DNA from: Bradyrhizobium sp. WSM1417
GTDB taxonomy: Bacteria; Pseudomonadota; Alphaproteobacteria; Rhizobiales; Xanthobacteraceae
Direction of reading: 5' to 3'
DNA: 64,000 nt
Assembly: GCF_000515415.1 (NCBI RefSeq)
Contig: NZ_KI911783.1
Coordinates: 2,284,392 to 2,348,391 of the forward strand
The translations under genes and the position numbers were made by a program. Below, one piece after another: positions 53,297 to 63,248 of this stretch. The notes under the pieces are model-generated. The model saw nothing but the letters and a program-made list of their open reading frames with translations, ran no database searches and was not told the DNA's origin. Numbering within the stretch: the stretch's first letter is position 1; each line of letters begins with the position of its first letter.

Positions 53297-54257
53297 TTGG
53301 ATAAGGAGTTCCTCAAGCCGCTGATCCAGGCTGCGGTACAAGAGACGCTTGAAGCTGAGATGACGGAGACGCTTGGCGCGGAGAAAGGCGGAGTAAGGGG
53401 AGCGCACCGAAGCGCGGCTTGGCTATCGTCGCTGCTACACCCGCTCACTGATCACTCGGGCTGCCAAGTTCGAGCTGAAGGTGCCCAGGATTGCCAGGGG
53501 GCGGTCCTCGACCAAGCTGCTCGAGCGCTATCAGCGTTCGGAGAAGGCGCTGGTGGCGGCGTGGTCCGACATGTACGTGCAAGGCGTCTCGACGCAGAAG
53601 GTGAAGCAGGTCACGCAGGAACTTGGGGGGCATGCCTTCTCGGCCTACAAAAGCGCCTGGATGCGTCGGTGAAGGTGCGGCCGCGGCAATCAGCATGGAA
53701 CTGCGCCCTAACCAGCTTGCCGCGCTTATTGAAAGCTGAAGGAACGGTTCCGCTACGTGATTCTGAACTCCCGGTATGAGCGCGCTACTAGATCTATGAC
53801 CGGCGCGACCTCGCGGAGGTACGGTGCGGTCGGGCCGCCTGGGGAAGAAAAGCGAGCGTTGTTGATCGCGATTGGCGTTGGCTGAGAAGGCACCCGTCTC
53901 GCTGTCGAGCTTTCAGTGACAGTCCTGTTCCAAGTGAACGCGTTTTCACATTCTAGAATTCTGAGGTCTTCATCGCCTCCCGCTCATTCCAGCTGAGGAG
54001 ATTCAGCGCAGAGTATTTGCGCAATGCGCCCGACTACGTGCCGCGTAAGGTCGATGACAATTGCCCGCTCAAGCAGCGCTGGATGCATGACCGGCCCTGC
54101 GTTGCAGAGGTGTCGCGATCTCGCCAGCACATGAAGTCGACGAACATGCTGGAGCGGCTAGGACTGACGAACCTATGCGGTGCGAAGCCCAATGTCAAGA
54201 TCTGTCTGCGGCTCGTCCAGGCCCTGACCGTCGACCGCCACTGGGCGTGGCTCTAGG
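53297..54257 (+). pseudogene. IS256-family transposase relic
   Basis: Pieces in order: LEAEMTETLGAEKGG (53297 frame), LERYQRSEKALVAAW and MYVQGVSTQKVKQVTQELGG (53481 frame), LKERFRYVILNSRYERA (near 53735), and, after a gap, STNMLERLG and ICLRLVQALTVDRHWAWL (54017 frame). The order and content are those of an IS256 transposase; the middle is deleted. Confidence 0.75.
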
Positions 54258-54423
54258 ACTATTGTTAGGTGAACATGGATCCGACCCGATGATCGACTTT
54301 GCTGAAGCCGATTATCTTCGTCGCGTTCAAGGGCAAACTCGGTCGTGCTCATCGACCCGTGACAAAGAGGAACGTAGCCCTTCCTCATTGCTGAACCTGC
54401 CGCTTGCTTTTCGGCAGCTCCGG

Positions 54424-55869
54424 TCAAGACGCTAAGGCATGCCACGCGATCACTTTGCCCAGGGCTCGAACCGAGACCGCCGTACCTTGCAAAATCGCTC
54501 GACCGGCGAACATGGGCGGGCCTCTATTAATCTCTATGTCGCGATAGGGTCCGGTCATTTGGGAGACCGGCATAACAATAACTTCCGGATACTGTGCCAT
54601 TAGCTGACTGAGAGCGAGGCCAACCGGAGACTCGTCTTCGATGCTCATCGGCAGGTCCTTGCCCCAGATAAGGATGTCGAACTCACCGCTCCGTCCGAGC
54701 AGCTGCATGCAACGGATCAGGATTTCAGTATCAAAAGCACTCTGAGCACTCAGATCTAGCGGATTGAAGCAGTTCGAAAATCTCGGAAGAACCTCTGCCA
54801 GTTGCATGCGCAATTCGTTGGAGAATGAAGCCAGTTTCAAGCTGCGCGTCGACAAGATCAGGTCGGCCATGATATTGCCCATTCCGCCTGAAAAACTTGC
54901 AAATGCTACGCGATTGCCACGCGGCCTGCGGCACGCGTTGAATGCCACGACGGTTTCGACCAAGTCCTCGGCGGAATCAACCGTGATCACGCCTAGGTCG
55001 TCCAACAAACGGATGTCACGTTCGTAGGTGTTCGCGGCCTCTGTTGCCGTATGTCGGTTTATTCCCTTTCGCACCTCGGGATGAGCGCCGACGCGCAACA
55101 TAATGACCGGCTTTCCTTGTTGCCTTGCGCGCGTGCAGGCAATGGCGAAGTTTTCTGGATCCTTAATGCCCTCGCAGTAGCTAACGATAACTTTTGTTTG
55201 CACATCGTCAGCGAAAAAATCGATTAGTTCAGCTGTCGTGACGCTGACTTCGTTACCAGTGGTCGCGATCTTGCTGATCCCAATACCCCTTCCCATTAGC
55301 GGATGCATCATCGTGATCATCTGTCCGCTCTGAAAGACACCACTAACGGCTCCTGGCACGATTTCGGGTGTCTTGCTGTCTCCTACGGCAATTATCGGCC
55401 GGTGTAGATTGATCACTCCTAGAGTATTGGGACCGATCACGACTGGTGTCGTCGAGTCATTTGCCCAACGCTGAATTTGCTGCTGCCTTGTGCGACCTTC
55501 CTCAGAGTCGAGTTCCGCGAATCCGCTCGATATGATTTGTGCGACACCGACCAATTGTTGCTTGCATTCTTCTAGCAAAGCAAGAATGTTCTCGGCCCGA
55601 ACACATAGCACGGCAAGGTCGATGTGGAAGGGAACATTTGAGATGGAGCTGTAGCAGTCCACGTCGTCGACCTTTGCGTAGTTCGGGTTAACTGCAGCAA
55701 TCTTTCCAGCAAAGCCGGAAGACACAATACTGTTAAGGATATTTTTCGCGAGGCTCGGTTTCGGTGAGGCACCGATCACGGCAACTCCGTCCGGTTCGAA
55801 GAGGGATCGAAGATTACGTTTAACATTGGTGGTATCGAGCTTGTCAGACTTCTGCGCGTGTGAATACAT
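54424..55869 (-). CDS. CoA-binding protein, alpha-subunit-like ADP-forming acyl-CoA synthetase
   Basis: 481 residues with a CoA-binding Rossmann domain (GVAVIGASPKPS, about 28-39), a middle segment (VVIGPNTLGVIN; SGVFQSGQMITMM) and a third domain (GNRVAFASFSGGMGNIMADL). This is the layout of the alpha part of ADP-forming acetyl-CoA synthetase and of succinyl-CoA-ligase relatives. The ATP-grasp beta part, which makes the phosphate transfer, is neither fused nor next door, so it needs a partner or does something else. The ATG at 55869 has AGGAG seven bases upstream. A -24/-12 promoter and an exact NifA site precede it, pointing to expression during nitrogen fixation. Confidence 0.85.
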   Translation of the reverse strand: MYSHAQKSDKLDTTNVKRNLRSLFEPDGVAVIGASPKPSLAKNILNSIVSSGFAGKIAAVNPNYAKVDDVDCYSSISNVPFHIDLAVLCVRAENILALLEECKQQLVGVAQIISSGFAELDSEEGRTRQQQIQRWANDSTTPVVIGPNTLGVINLHRPIIAVGDSKTPEIVPGAVSGVFQSGQMITMMHPLMGRGIGISKIATTGNEVSVTTAELIDFFADDVQTKVIVSYCEGIKDPENFAIACTRARQQGKPVIMLRVGAHPEVRKGINRHTATEAANTYERDIRLLDDLGVITVDSAEDLVETVVAFNACRRPRGNRVAFASFSGGMGNIMADLILSTRSLKLASFSNELRMQLAEVLPRFSNCFNPLDLSAQSAFDTEILIRCMQLLGRSGEFDILIWGKDLPMSIEDESPVGLALSQLMAQYPEVIVMPVSQMTGPYRDIEINRGPPMFAGRAILQGTAVSVRALGKVIAWHALAS

Positions 55870-55908
55870 CCCGCTCTCCTGTCACTGCATGTTTCCGGAT
55901 TTCACATG

Positions 55909-55924
55909 GCAACTAATGTGCCAA
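55909..55924 (-). promoter_or_regulatory. Sigma-54 (-24/-12) promoter
   Basis: On the minus strand TGGCACATTAGTTGCC matches TGGCAC-N5-TTGC exactly. The -12 element is 40 bp before the ATG at 55869, leaving a short leader with the ribosome site. Confidence 0.8.
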
Positions 55925-56003
55925 CGGAGCTATTAAGCTTCTGAGCCGTTTTGAGAGATGTTCGCCCCATAGGGATGCCGATTCTGCCCTACAGCCGCCC
56001 CGC

Positions 56004-56019
56004 TGTCAGAAAGTAGACA
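56004..56019 (-). promoter_or_regulatory. NifA upstream activator sequence
   Basis: TGTCAGAAAGTAGACA on the plus strand (the motif is palindromic) is an exact TGT-N10-ACA, centred about 90 bp upstream of the -24 element at 55923. Confidence 0.7.
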
Positions 56020-56442
56020 ACGACCCGGGCCAAGTTGCGCGCGATAACGACAAATGCCGCGGCAATGCCTCAGCCGCGCTGGAGAGAATCCTCACCCTCA
56101 TTGAAGCTTCTCCTGCAGGAGATCCGCTCAACTTGGTCTGCGAGACAGCTAGATTCTGGGAAAAGAATTTGGAGCAGTTCCGACCAGTGATCTATCCTCC
56201 GGGAGGGAACCACCTTCAAGGCTCGTGGTGGCAGATTAGAGTGTTTCGACCGTCCTGGCTGCGACTTTGCGCTAGCACTCTCGCGCCATTTCCGGACAAA
56301 GCGCGTGACGCCCATGCGGACTCTCTCGCGCTTCAAAGGCGCCGTTGAGAACTCCAAAAGGCGATTTTGCCATCGCACCCGCAAGACTCTGAGCCTCTTT
56401 CACGAGCTTGCAGAAAAACCTATTACCTCGTCACAGTGATTA
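56020..56442. other. No recognised gene
   Basis: Short frames only, between the NifA site and an IS630 relic. Confidence 0.3.
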
Positions 56443-56612
56443 TGACTCTTTGGAAGTGGCGGGATAGGCGCCTGCCATTTTGGCGCGAGCCTTGTCTGTT
56501 GTGAACATCCATTTGACGCGGGAGCGGGCGGCATTTCGTTGTCGTTCCCAGGCGGTGATTTCGCGGCGCAGTCGCTTGGGGTGGTCGATCCTGCGATCGA
56601 GGCACTAGACGA
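56443..56612 (-). pseudogene. IS630-type C-terminal fragment
   Basis: The minus strand reads RREITAWERQRNAARSRVKW and FTTDKARAKMAGAYP, the usual end of one IS630 subgroup, closing with TAA. The remainder is missing. Confidence 0.65.
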
Positions 56613-56697
56613 CCGATTCCGTGAAGTTGGCAGGCATGGAACGGGACGTTTGTTTGTGGATTCCTCGTTTGCGATTGACTGAACGAGGAGTTTCATC

Positions 56698-57840
56698 ATG
56701 GCAGGATGGCGGCAAGCGGTCGAGTTGGCGATGACCAATGAGGAGATCGAAACGTTGACGGCTCTTTCGCGGTCGAGGACCGAACCGGCGCGCCGGGTGT
56801 CGCGGGCCGCGATGCTGCTTGCCTACCGCGAGACCCCGTCGTTCTTTGCGGTGGGACAAAGACTTGGTGCCCATCATCAGACGGTCCAGCGCTGCGTCGA
56901 GCGGGCGGTGGCTGACGGTGCATTGACTGCGCTCGACGAGCGCCCGCGACCGGGCAGGGAGCCGGTGATCACGCCGGAGGCCAAGGCGTGGCTGGTCTCT
57001 CTGGCGTGCGACAAGGCCAAGGAGCACGGCTATCCGCACGAATTGTGGACGACGCGGCTGCTGGCCCGCCATGCGCGCGAGCACGGACCGGGGGCCGGAC
57101 ATGAATGTCTCGCCCATCTGGTTCAGGGCACGGTGTGCAAGCTTCTCGGCCAGGAGGAAATCAAGCCGCACAAGGTGCGCTACTACCTTGAAAACCGCGA
57201 CGCCGAGTTCGAGCAGAAAATGGCGGAGGTTCTGTATGTCTATCGCGAGGTCCAGGTCCTGAAAAAAGCCCGCCGCCAAGTCGAAGAAATCGGACAAACC
57301 GGTAGCGATCGTCTCCTACGACGAGAAGCCTGGAATCCAGGCCATCGCGACGACAGCGCCAGATCTGCCGCCCGTGCCGGGCGTGCATGCGACCTTCGCG
57401 CGCGATCATGAGTACAAACGTCACGGCACGCTCAGCCTGTTGGCGGGGATTGACCTGCTCACCGGGAAGGTCCACGCGCTCGTTAAAGACCGCCACCGTA
57501 GCCGTTCATCGAATTCCTCAAGCTCCTCGATGCCGCCTATCCGGCCGGGACCGCGATCAAGTTGATCCTCGACAATCATTCCGCACACATCTCGAGAGAA
57601 ACCAGAGCCTGGCTCGACACACGACCGGCAGGCCGCTTCCAGTTTACCTTCACGCCCAAGCACGGCTCCTGGCTCAACCTCATCGAGGGCTTCTTCTCCA
57701 AGTTCGCCCGCTCCGTCCTGCGTCACATCCGGGTGACATCAAAGTATGAACTCAAAGAGCGCATCATGGCCGGAATCGACGACGTCAATCGCCATCCCGT
57801 CGTCCATACCTGGTCCTACAAACTCGCCGACGCCGCCTGA
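56698..57840 (+). pseudogene. IS630-family transposase, two frameshifts
   Basis: The first frame (56698-57270) holds the helix-turn-helix domain (SFFAVGQRLGAHHQTVQRCV). After a shift comes IVSYDEKPGIQA (first Asp) and YKRHGTLSLLAGIDLLTGKV; after a second shift near 57505 come LILDNHSAHIS (second Asp), FTPKHGSWLNLIEGFFSKF (Glu) and the C-terminus. All catalytic parts are present but not in one frame. Confidence 0.88.
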
Positions 57841-57867
57841 TATGATTCGAACCAAGAAAACGCTGAC

Positions 57868-58802
57868 CTAGCCCGCAGGACGCCGAGTTCGATTTCGATC
57901 ATGTTGAGCCAGCTTGCGTGTTTTGGGGTGTATTGGAACTCGAGCCGTCGCAAAATCCGCCTGGCTTCGGCGGGCGGGAACGCCTGATAGAGGGCACCGC
58001 GGAGTGGGTCGATAAATTGTCCTGGACGACCCGGATGATCTCGGCGTTGGGATAATGGATGTCGACGAGATCACGCATGCATTGGGCGTAATCTCTTGCC
58101 GCTCGCCGCTCGGTGACCTTGACCTGCGCCAGGGACGATGCACGTCGAGGAGAACGAAGAGATTAACAGTGCCATTGCGACGATACTCATAAACGTAACG
58201 TTCGAGCCTGCGGGGCTTGGCCGGGATGGGCTGACGCGTTTCGCCGATGAGTTGCACCGGGCTTTCGTTGAAGCACACCACTGGCCGCCTGGAGTCGGGC
58301 GCCTCGGCATAGAGGTCGAGCACATCCTCCATGCGGGCGACGTATTCGCCGTCGACCTGCGGAATGCACCACATGTCTTTGCGCCAGGGCTTGAGGCCAT
58401 TCTCGCCCAGGCGCCGCCGAACCGTCTCGTGCGACAGGCTCTTGTTCTCGGTGAGCTTGACCATCGGACCCGCCAGCAGCTTTAGCGTCCAGCGGGCACG
58501 GCCCTTTGGCGGACTGGCGCAGGCTGTCGCCACCAGCAAGGCTTCTTCCTTGCCCGTGAGTTTGCGTTCCGCCCGGGACGCGGCTCTTCGCTCAGCGCCC
58601 GCTCCAGATTGCCTTCCACGAAGCGTCGCTTTGTCCGGTACACGGTCGAGCCGCTCACGCCGACGCTCCTTGCGATCTCCTCGTCGCTGGTCTCGGCATC
58701 GGCGGCCAGCAGGAGCTTCCGGGACGCATGCTTGCCGGCGCTAAGCAGCGCCCTCACGTTCGGTGCGCTCGATTTGGCTGAGTTCGCCCCGATAGCGTAC
58801 AT
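57868..58802 (-). pseudogene. Second IS630-family transposase, frameshifted
   Basis: The N-terminal frame (58802-58482) has SDEEIARSVGVSGSTVYRTK; the next (58539 down) has SHETVRRRLGENGLKPW, VVCFNESPVQLIGE (Asp replaced by Asn) and VLLDVHRPWR. The last part around 57870-58080 is again shifted. Inactive. Confidence 0.85.
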
Positions 58803-58849
58803 TCATGGCGTGCCTCCTCGTTCGAGGCACCCACGAACAACTGAATCGG

Positions 58850-59098
58850 ATGGCCGGCCTGAGTCCTTCGACAAAACCTTTCACGCCCACGCAGGGGCAG
58901 TATCTGGCTTTTGTCCACCTCTGTACCCGGCTGCATCGCAGGCCCCCGGCCGAAACCGACATGCAGGAATATTTCCTCGTCAGCCCGCCTTCGGTTCACC
59001 CGATGGTGCTGACGCTGGAACGCGCCGGCCTCATCAGACGGAAGCCAAGGACGCCTCGCAGCATCCTTGATCAAGCCAAATGCCTGCGCGAGCGCTTG
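58850..59098 (+). CDS. LexA-like winged-helix protein, divergent to IS630
   Basis: From ATG 58850 the protein reads FTPTQGQYLAFVHLCTRLHR, RPPAETDMQEYF and PPSVHPMVLTLERAGLIRR, a LexA-type winged-helix DNA-binding domain. As I recall, small proteins of this kind accompany some IS630 elements. The frame continues to 59359, but text after LIRRKPRTPRSI no longer looks conserved, so the C-terminus is probably altered by a shift. It starts 47 bp from the IS630 transposase start and points away from it, so it may regulate it. Confidence 0.55.
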
Positions 59099-59308
59099 GG
59101 GATGCGCTTACTTTGGCGGGTCGTTCGTCTCCTCTCGCAGAGCTGCGCTCGATGGCATCATCGCCGACCTTCTCGGCGCCAATGGATCACCGCAGCGGCC
59201 TCTCTGGAGAGCGGCTCTTCAATAGCTGCTAAAAATGGTTTTGTGGGGATAGTATGCAGGATCAGCAGGTATGCTGTTAGCTCTTCGATACGTGAGATCG
59301 AAAAATTG

Positions 59309-59936
59309 AGTGCCGGCTCCGCAAATTTGAACAGGACGATAAGTGGAGTTTCTGCCTGAAGGCGGCGATAATCGCCGTGAACAGGAGAGACCATGAACAG
59401 ACGACCGCGCCGGAACCACACACCGGCGTTCAAGGCGAAGGTGGCGCTTGCCGCCGTCAAGGGCGACCGGACGATAGCTCAGCTTGCCGAGCAGTTCGAC
59501 GTCCAGCCCAATCAGATTACGGCGTGGAAGGCGCAGCTGGAGGGTGGCGCTTGCGGAGTTTTTGGACCTGGCAGCGCTGCGCCGGCCTCGCAGTTCACCG
59601 GACAGGCTTTTACCGGCGTGCTCGCCGACAACGGCATCGCGATCAGCATGGACGGCAAGGGCGCATGGCGGGACAACGTGTTCGTCGAGCGGTTGTGGCG
59701 CAGCGTCAAATACGAGGAGGTGTACCTGCGGGCCTATGATAGCGTCAGCGAGGCGCGCAACTCGATCGGCCGATATCTCGACTTTTATAACAGCAGACGT
59801 CCCCATTCGAGTCTTGACGGCAGCACGCCGGATCAAGCCTACTTCAACCCGCTGCCGCTCCGCCTGGCAGCCTAACCCCGGCAGACGCTCCACTTATCGA
59901 TGCGGAGATTCTGTTCAGACAACCGGGACCAGCTCA
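59309..59936 (+). mobile_element. Internally deleted IS3 element
   Basis: Both ends of the 8845-type IS3 are present (AGTGCCGG at 59309; TGAGCTGG inward from 59936), but about 640 bp are missing in the middle. No matching target repeats were found at its borders. Confidence 0.8.
59393..59875 (+). CDS. OrfA-OrfB fusion in the deleted IS3
   Basis: A continuous 160-residue frame joining the OrfA helix-turn-helix (IAQLAEQFDVQPNQITAW) to the last 93 or so residues of OrfB (from FTGQAFTGVLADNG to RPHSSLDGSTPDQAY). It lacks the first catalytic Asp and the second, but keeps DNA binding and the Glu region. It could act as a repressor of intact copies; this is speculation. Confidence 0.7.
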   Translation: MNRRPRRNHTPAFKAKVALAAVKGDRTIAQLAEQFDVQPNQITAWKAQLEGGACGVFGPGSAAPASQFTGQAFTGVLADNGIAISMDGKGAWRDNVFVERLWRSVKYEEVYLRAYDSVSEARNSIGRYLDFYNSRRPHSSLDGSTPDQAYFNPLPLRLAA

Positions 59937-60029
59937 ACGAGCATTGATCGGCAGTGCGGAGATTCCTCTCTCGCAACAACAGCGGACGTCATTCGCCCCA
60001 CGGCAGCGCATGTGCGACCCTAATGCAAA

Positions 60030-60548
60030 TCACAAGCGACGGGGGCGATCAGCTACGGTAATAAGCTTTTCAAAGATCAAAATGTCGGAATTCTTCCCGC
60101 CATTCGAGAAGATCTCTGGAAAGCAGCCGGCGCGTGAGAACCCATGTTTCTCTACGAAGGAAACAACGTCGGGCGTATCTTCAAATGTCATTGCCAAAAC
60201 GCAGTGCAGATCAAGGATATTTGCTCGATTTAGAAGAGTACGGGCAAGCGCGCAGCCGACCCCCTTACGACGAGCGGAATGTTGAACATAGATTGACATC
60301 TCGGCTGTATGCCTGACGTCTTCCCTGACGCGATACGGCGTGAATGCCGCCCAACCAACCACGGCGCCATTATTTGCGCAAGTATACGCCTCAAGTCCTA
60401 AATGGGATTCGGTTATAAATTCGTCCATTTCCTTGACGCTCCAGGGACGCATTCCTTGCGTTGATTCCCTTGCGCGACATGCTGCGTTGTAGATCTCTGT
60501 CACGCTTGGGAGGTCACCTGCTCGTAACCGGCGCACTTGGTGCGACAT
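60030..60548 (-). CDS. GNAT acetyltransferase (phosphinothricin-type)
   Basis: 172 residues. The acetyl-CoA binding loop is RRKGVGCALARTLL, preceded by AEMSIYVQHSA, and ends in VSFVEKHGFSRAGCFPEI, all as in the phosphinothricin acetyltransferase group, which acetylates small amines. The start at 60548 follows GAGG. It is transcribed away from another GNAT gene at 60798. The substrate is unknown. A -12-like TTGCT lies upstream but the -24 part is poor. Confidence 0.88.
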   Translation of the reverse strand: MSHQVRRLRAGDLPSVTEIYNAACRARESTQGMRPWSVKEMDEFITESHLGLEAYTCANNGAVVGWAAFTPYRVREDVRHTAEMSIYVQHSARRKGVGCALARTLLNRANILDLHCVLAMTFEDTPDVVSFVEKHGFSRAGCFPEIFSNGGKNSDILIFEKLITVADRPRRL

Positions 60549-60797
60549 CAGAGGTCCTCCAGTCTCATTTCGCTCTATGGATAGTTATCTGACTGCCGGT
60601 CTGCGAGCAACGTGGCAACCTACCAAATTCCCTAGCTTGTGCGGACATATGCGATTGTGGCTTGTTCCGCGTCTTCGCACGTAAACGACTGTTTTGATGC
60701 AGAAGACGAGAAAAGCAGCGGCGTGTGGACTCTTGGAGCGCATGGCGCGTTGCAGCGTCCAGCACGCACGCACAGACAAGAACGGACGGCCAAGCGA

Positions 60798-61286
60798 ATG
60801 TTCCGACGCGCTACTTTTGCTGATGCCCACGATATCGCAAGGATCTACAATCAAGCGATCAAGCCGGGCATCTTTGCTATAAATCCAATCGCTCCAGACA
60901 CTCACAACGAAAGGATCATCTGGCTGAAGGAACATCAAGATCCCTATCCAGTGTTCGTCTATGAGAACGAAAATCATAGAGTGATTGGCTGGTGCTCCTT
61001 GAGTAGATTTTCTCTGCGCCCCGAATATACAGGCGTCGCCGAGATATCCCGCTACATTGATGAGAGTCATCGAGGGAAAGGACTCGGCGGACTGATGCTT
61101 GCACATTTGATTGAAACGGCCGCCAATGTAGGACTGCGACTACTAGTCTCAAACGCATATGAAAGGAATATCGGAAGTATAAAAAGTATTGCTCCTGTCT
61201 TTCAGCGCGTCGCAGTGTTACATGAAGTGGCACGGGTGCACGGCGAGTGGCAGAACGTTGCATGGTTCTGGAATAAATTGCGTTGA
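60798..61286 (+). CDS. GNAT acetyltransferase
   Basis: 162 residues from ATG 60798 (MFRRATFADAHDIARIYNQ); an upstream in-frame extension to 60639 lacks similarity. The loop SHRGKGLGGLMLAHLI binds acetyl-CoA, with VAEISRYI before it. Its C-terminus (NVAWFWNKL) differs from the first GNAT. It ends 30 bp before an IS3. Substrate unknown. Confidence 0.85.
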   Translation: MFRRATFADAHDIARIYNQAIKPGIFAINPIAPDTHNERIIWLKEHQDPYPVFVYENENHRVIGWCSLSRFSLRPEYTGVAEISRYIDESHRGKGLGGLMLAHLIETAANVGLRLLVSNAYERNIGSIKSIAPVFQRVAVLHEVARVHGEWQNVAWFWNKLR

Positions 61287-61316
61287 GCCCTGATCTGCAA
61301 AGGGCCTGTGGAAGTT

Positions 61317-62587
61317 AGAGCCGGTCCCGATTGTCTGAACAAAAATTCCGCGTCGATAAGTGGAGACTCTGCCGGTGTTAGGCCGCCGCGCGGAGCGGAG
61401 GAAGATCGAAGTAGGCTTGATCCGGGGTGCGGTCGTCAAGGCTCGAATGTGGGCGACGGCGATTGTAGAAGTCGAAATATCGGCCGATCGAGTTACGAGC
61501 CTCGCTGACGCTTTCATAGGCTCGCAGATAGACCTCCTCGTATTTGACGCTCCGCCACAGCCGCTCAACGAACACGTTGTCCCGCCAGGCTCCTTTGCCA
61601 TCCATGCTGATGGCGATGCCGTGGCTGGCAAGCAGACCGGTGAACGCCGCGCCCGTGAACTGCGAACCCTGGTCGGTGTTGAAGATTTCCGGCCTGCCAT
61701 GACGAGCGAGAGCATCCTCCAACGTCTCGACGCAGAAGGCCGCCTCCATCGTTATCGACAGCCGCCACGACAAAACACGACGTGTCGCCCAGTCCAGCAC
61801 CACGGCGAGATAGACGAAGCCGTGCGCCATCGGAATGTACGTGATGTCCATCGCCCAGACCTGGTTCGGCCGTGCAATCTCCAGGCCTCGCAGCAGATAC
61901 GGATGGATCTTGTGGCCGGGCTCTGGCTTGGTAGTGCGCGGACGGCGATAAAGCGCCTCTATCCCCATCCGCAGCATCAGCGTCTTCACATGCCGGCGGC
62001 CGACCTTGCACCCCTGCAAAGCCAGCAGGCCTCGCAACATACGCGAACCGGCGAAGGGATACTCCAGGTGCAGCCGATCGAGACGCTGCATGATCTCGAG
62101 GTCCGCTGAAGAGACCTGACGCGGCAGATAGTACACGCTGCCGCGGCTAATCCTCAAAATCTCCGCCTGTTTCGTGATCGACAGATCGTGTTCACGGTCG
62201 ATCATCGCTTTGCGCTCAGCAATCCCGCCTTGGTGAGCGCTCCTTCTCTCCAGCGTCAGTTCTCCGATCTTGGCGTGGAGCGACTTCACATCGACCGTCG
62301 GCGTGGCCGGCGTCCCGCCTCCCGATCCGAAAACGTCGGAAGCGCTGCCTTCAAGTTGCGATTTCCATGCTGTGATCTGATTGTGGTGCACATCGAAATG
62401 CTCGGCCAACTGGGCTATCGTCCGATCGCCTTTGACGGCGGCCAGAGCCACCTTCGCCTTGAAGGCCGGTGAGTGGTTCCGGCAGGGTCGTCTGCTCATG
62501 GTCTCTCCTGATTCGCGGGGCCTATCGTGCCCGCCGTCAGGCAGAAACTCCACTTAGCGTCCTGTGCAGATTTCCGGGATCGGCTCT
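61317..62587 (-). mobile_element. IS3-family element with fused orfAB
   Basis: The inward ends AGAGCCGGTCCC (61317) and AGAGCCGATCCC (62587) match and are flanked by GTT (61314-61316 and 62588-62590). 1271 bp, same type as the one at 8845. The single gene reads through without the frameshift signal. Confidence 0.88.
61378..62499 (-). CDS. IS3 transposase, OrfA and OrfB in one frame
   Basis: From ATG 62499 ([13 protein letters not shown]) the frame covers OrfA, passes [19 protein letters not shown] and continues through the whole integrase core ([34 protein letters not shown]). Compared with the other copy, about 11 bases including the T-run are missing at the junction. The product is thus a constitutive OrfAB-like transposase of 373 residues. 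It may be active and unregulated. Confidence 0.85.
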   Translation of the reverse strand: MSRRPCRNHSPAFKAKVALAAVKGDRTIAQLAEHFDVHHNQITAWKSQLEGSASDVFGSGGGTPATPTVDVKSLHAKIGELTLERRSAHQGGIAERKAMIDREHDLSITKQAEILRISRGSVYYLPRQVSSADLEIMQRLDRLHLEYPFAGSRMLRGLLALQGCKVGRRHVKTLMLRMGIEALYRRPRTTKPEPGHKIHPYLLRGLEIARPNQVWAMDITYIPMAHGFVYLAVVLDWATRRVLSWRLSITMEAAFCVETLEDALARHGRPEIFNTDQGSQFTGAAFTGLLASHGIAISMDGKGAWRDNVFVERLWRSVKYEEVYLRAYESVSEARNSIGRYFDFYNRRRPHSSLDDRTPDQAYFDLPPLRAAA

Positions 62588-62732
62588 GTTTGACGTCAGA
62601 TTGCGGTGTGGATAGTGCAGCTCAAGCCGGAGTTCCGGAGAGTTTCGACCTGTCAGCGCTATCGAAAAGAGATCGCTGGATTGCACACCAGGGAGCTGAA
62701 GCTGCGAAGCGGCTCCGAAGGATTGGCGCGTC
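62588..62732. other. No recognised gene
   Basis: Short stretch between the IS3 and an IS256 relic. Confidence 0.25.
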
Positions 62733-62890
62733 GATGGACATGACGATCACCTGGGTGCACAAGACCGCCAACGTTCTTGCGAACTGCCGAAGAGCTAGCA
62801 CCCGAGGCAAACGAATGAACGCGTGTTGGATTAGATCCAGATGCCAAAGCCGAGCTGCGTTCGACGCGTTCATCGCGAGCTACACGCTGA
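62733..62890 (+). pseudogene. IS256 transposase fragment
   Basis: Reads WVHKTANVLANC and AAFDAFIASY, short matches to the middle of IS256 transposases. Confidence 0.55.
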
Positions 62891-63248
62891 ATAAGAGAAG
62901 GCGTCGTCGGTAAACGTTGCCGGGTTGAATGTAGGCGGCCAGCGTGAGGCGGGGCAATGGGTTTGCGTCATGCGATCGTGGTTTGGGCGGTGCGCTCGCA
63001 ATGAGAAGCGGAATAGCTCAGCGCCCTGCGACGCTCCATTCCACCATGAACCACCCCGGTTCGACCCGCACTAATCGTCGACAGCTATTCATACGACCCC
63101 TGCCACAAGGCCGTCGTATCAAGGCGCATGCGCGCTTCCAGTTGCACCACGCACGTAGCCGACCTCAAGAGCGCTCTTATGGAATACCTGGAGAACTACA
63201 ATCCGCAGGCGCAATCCTCGAAAATAGTCGCTCGCTAGGGAATAAGCA
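62891..63248. other. No recognised gene
   Basis: Downstream of the racemase-like gene; no frame with family features. Confidence 0.3.

Noticed and set aside
60600..60640. Sigma-54 promoter for the GNAT gene at 60548
   Set aside because: GG-N10-GC with TTGCT is present on the minus strand, but the -24 part has only the GG in common with the consensus.
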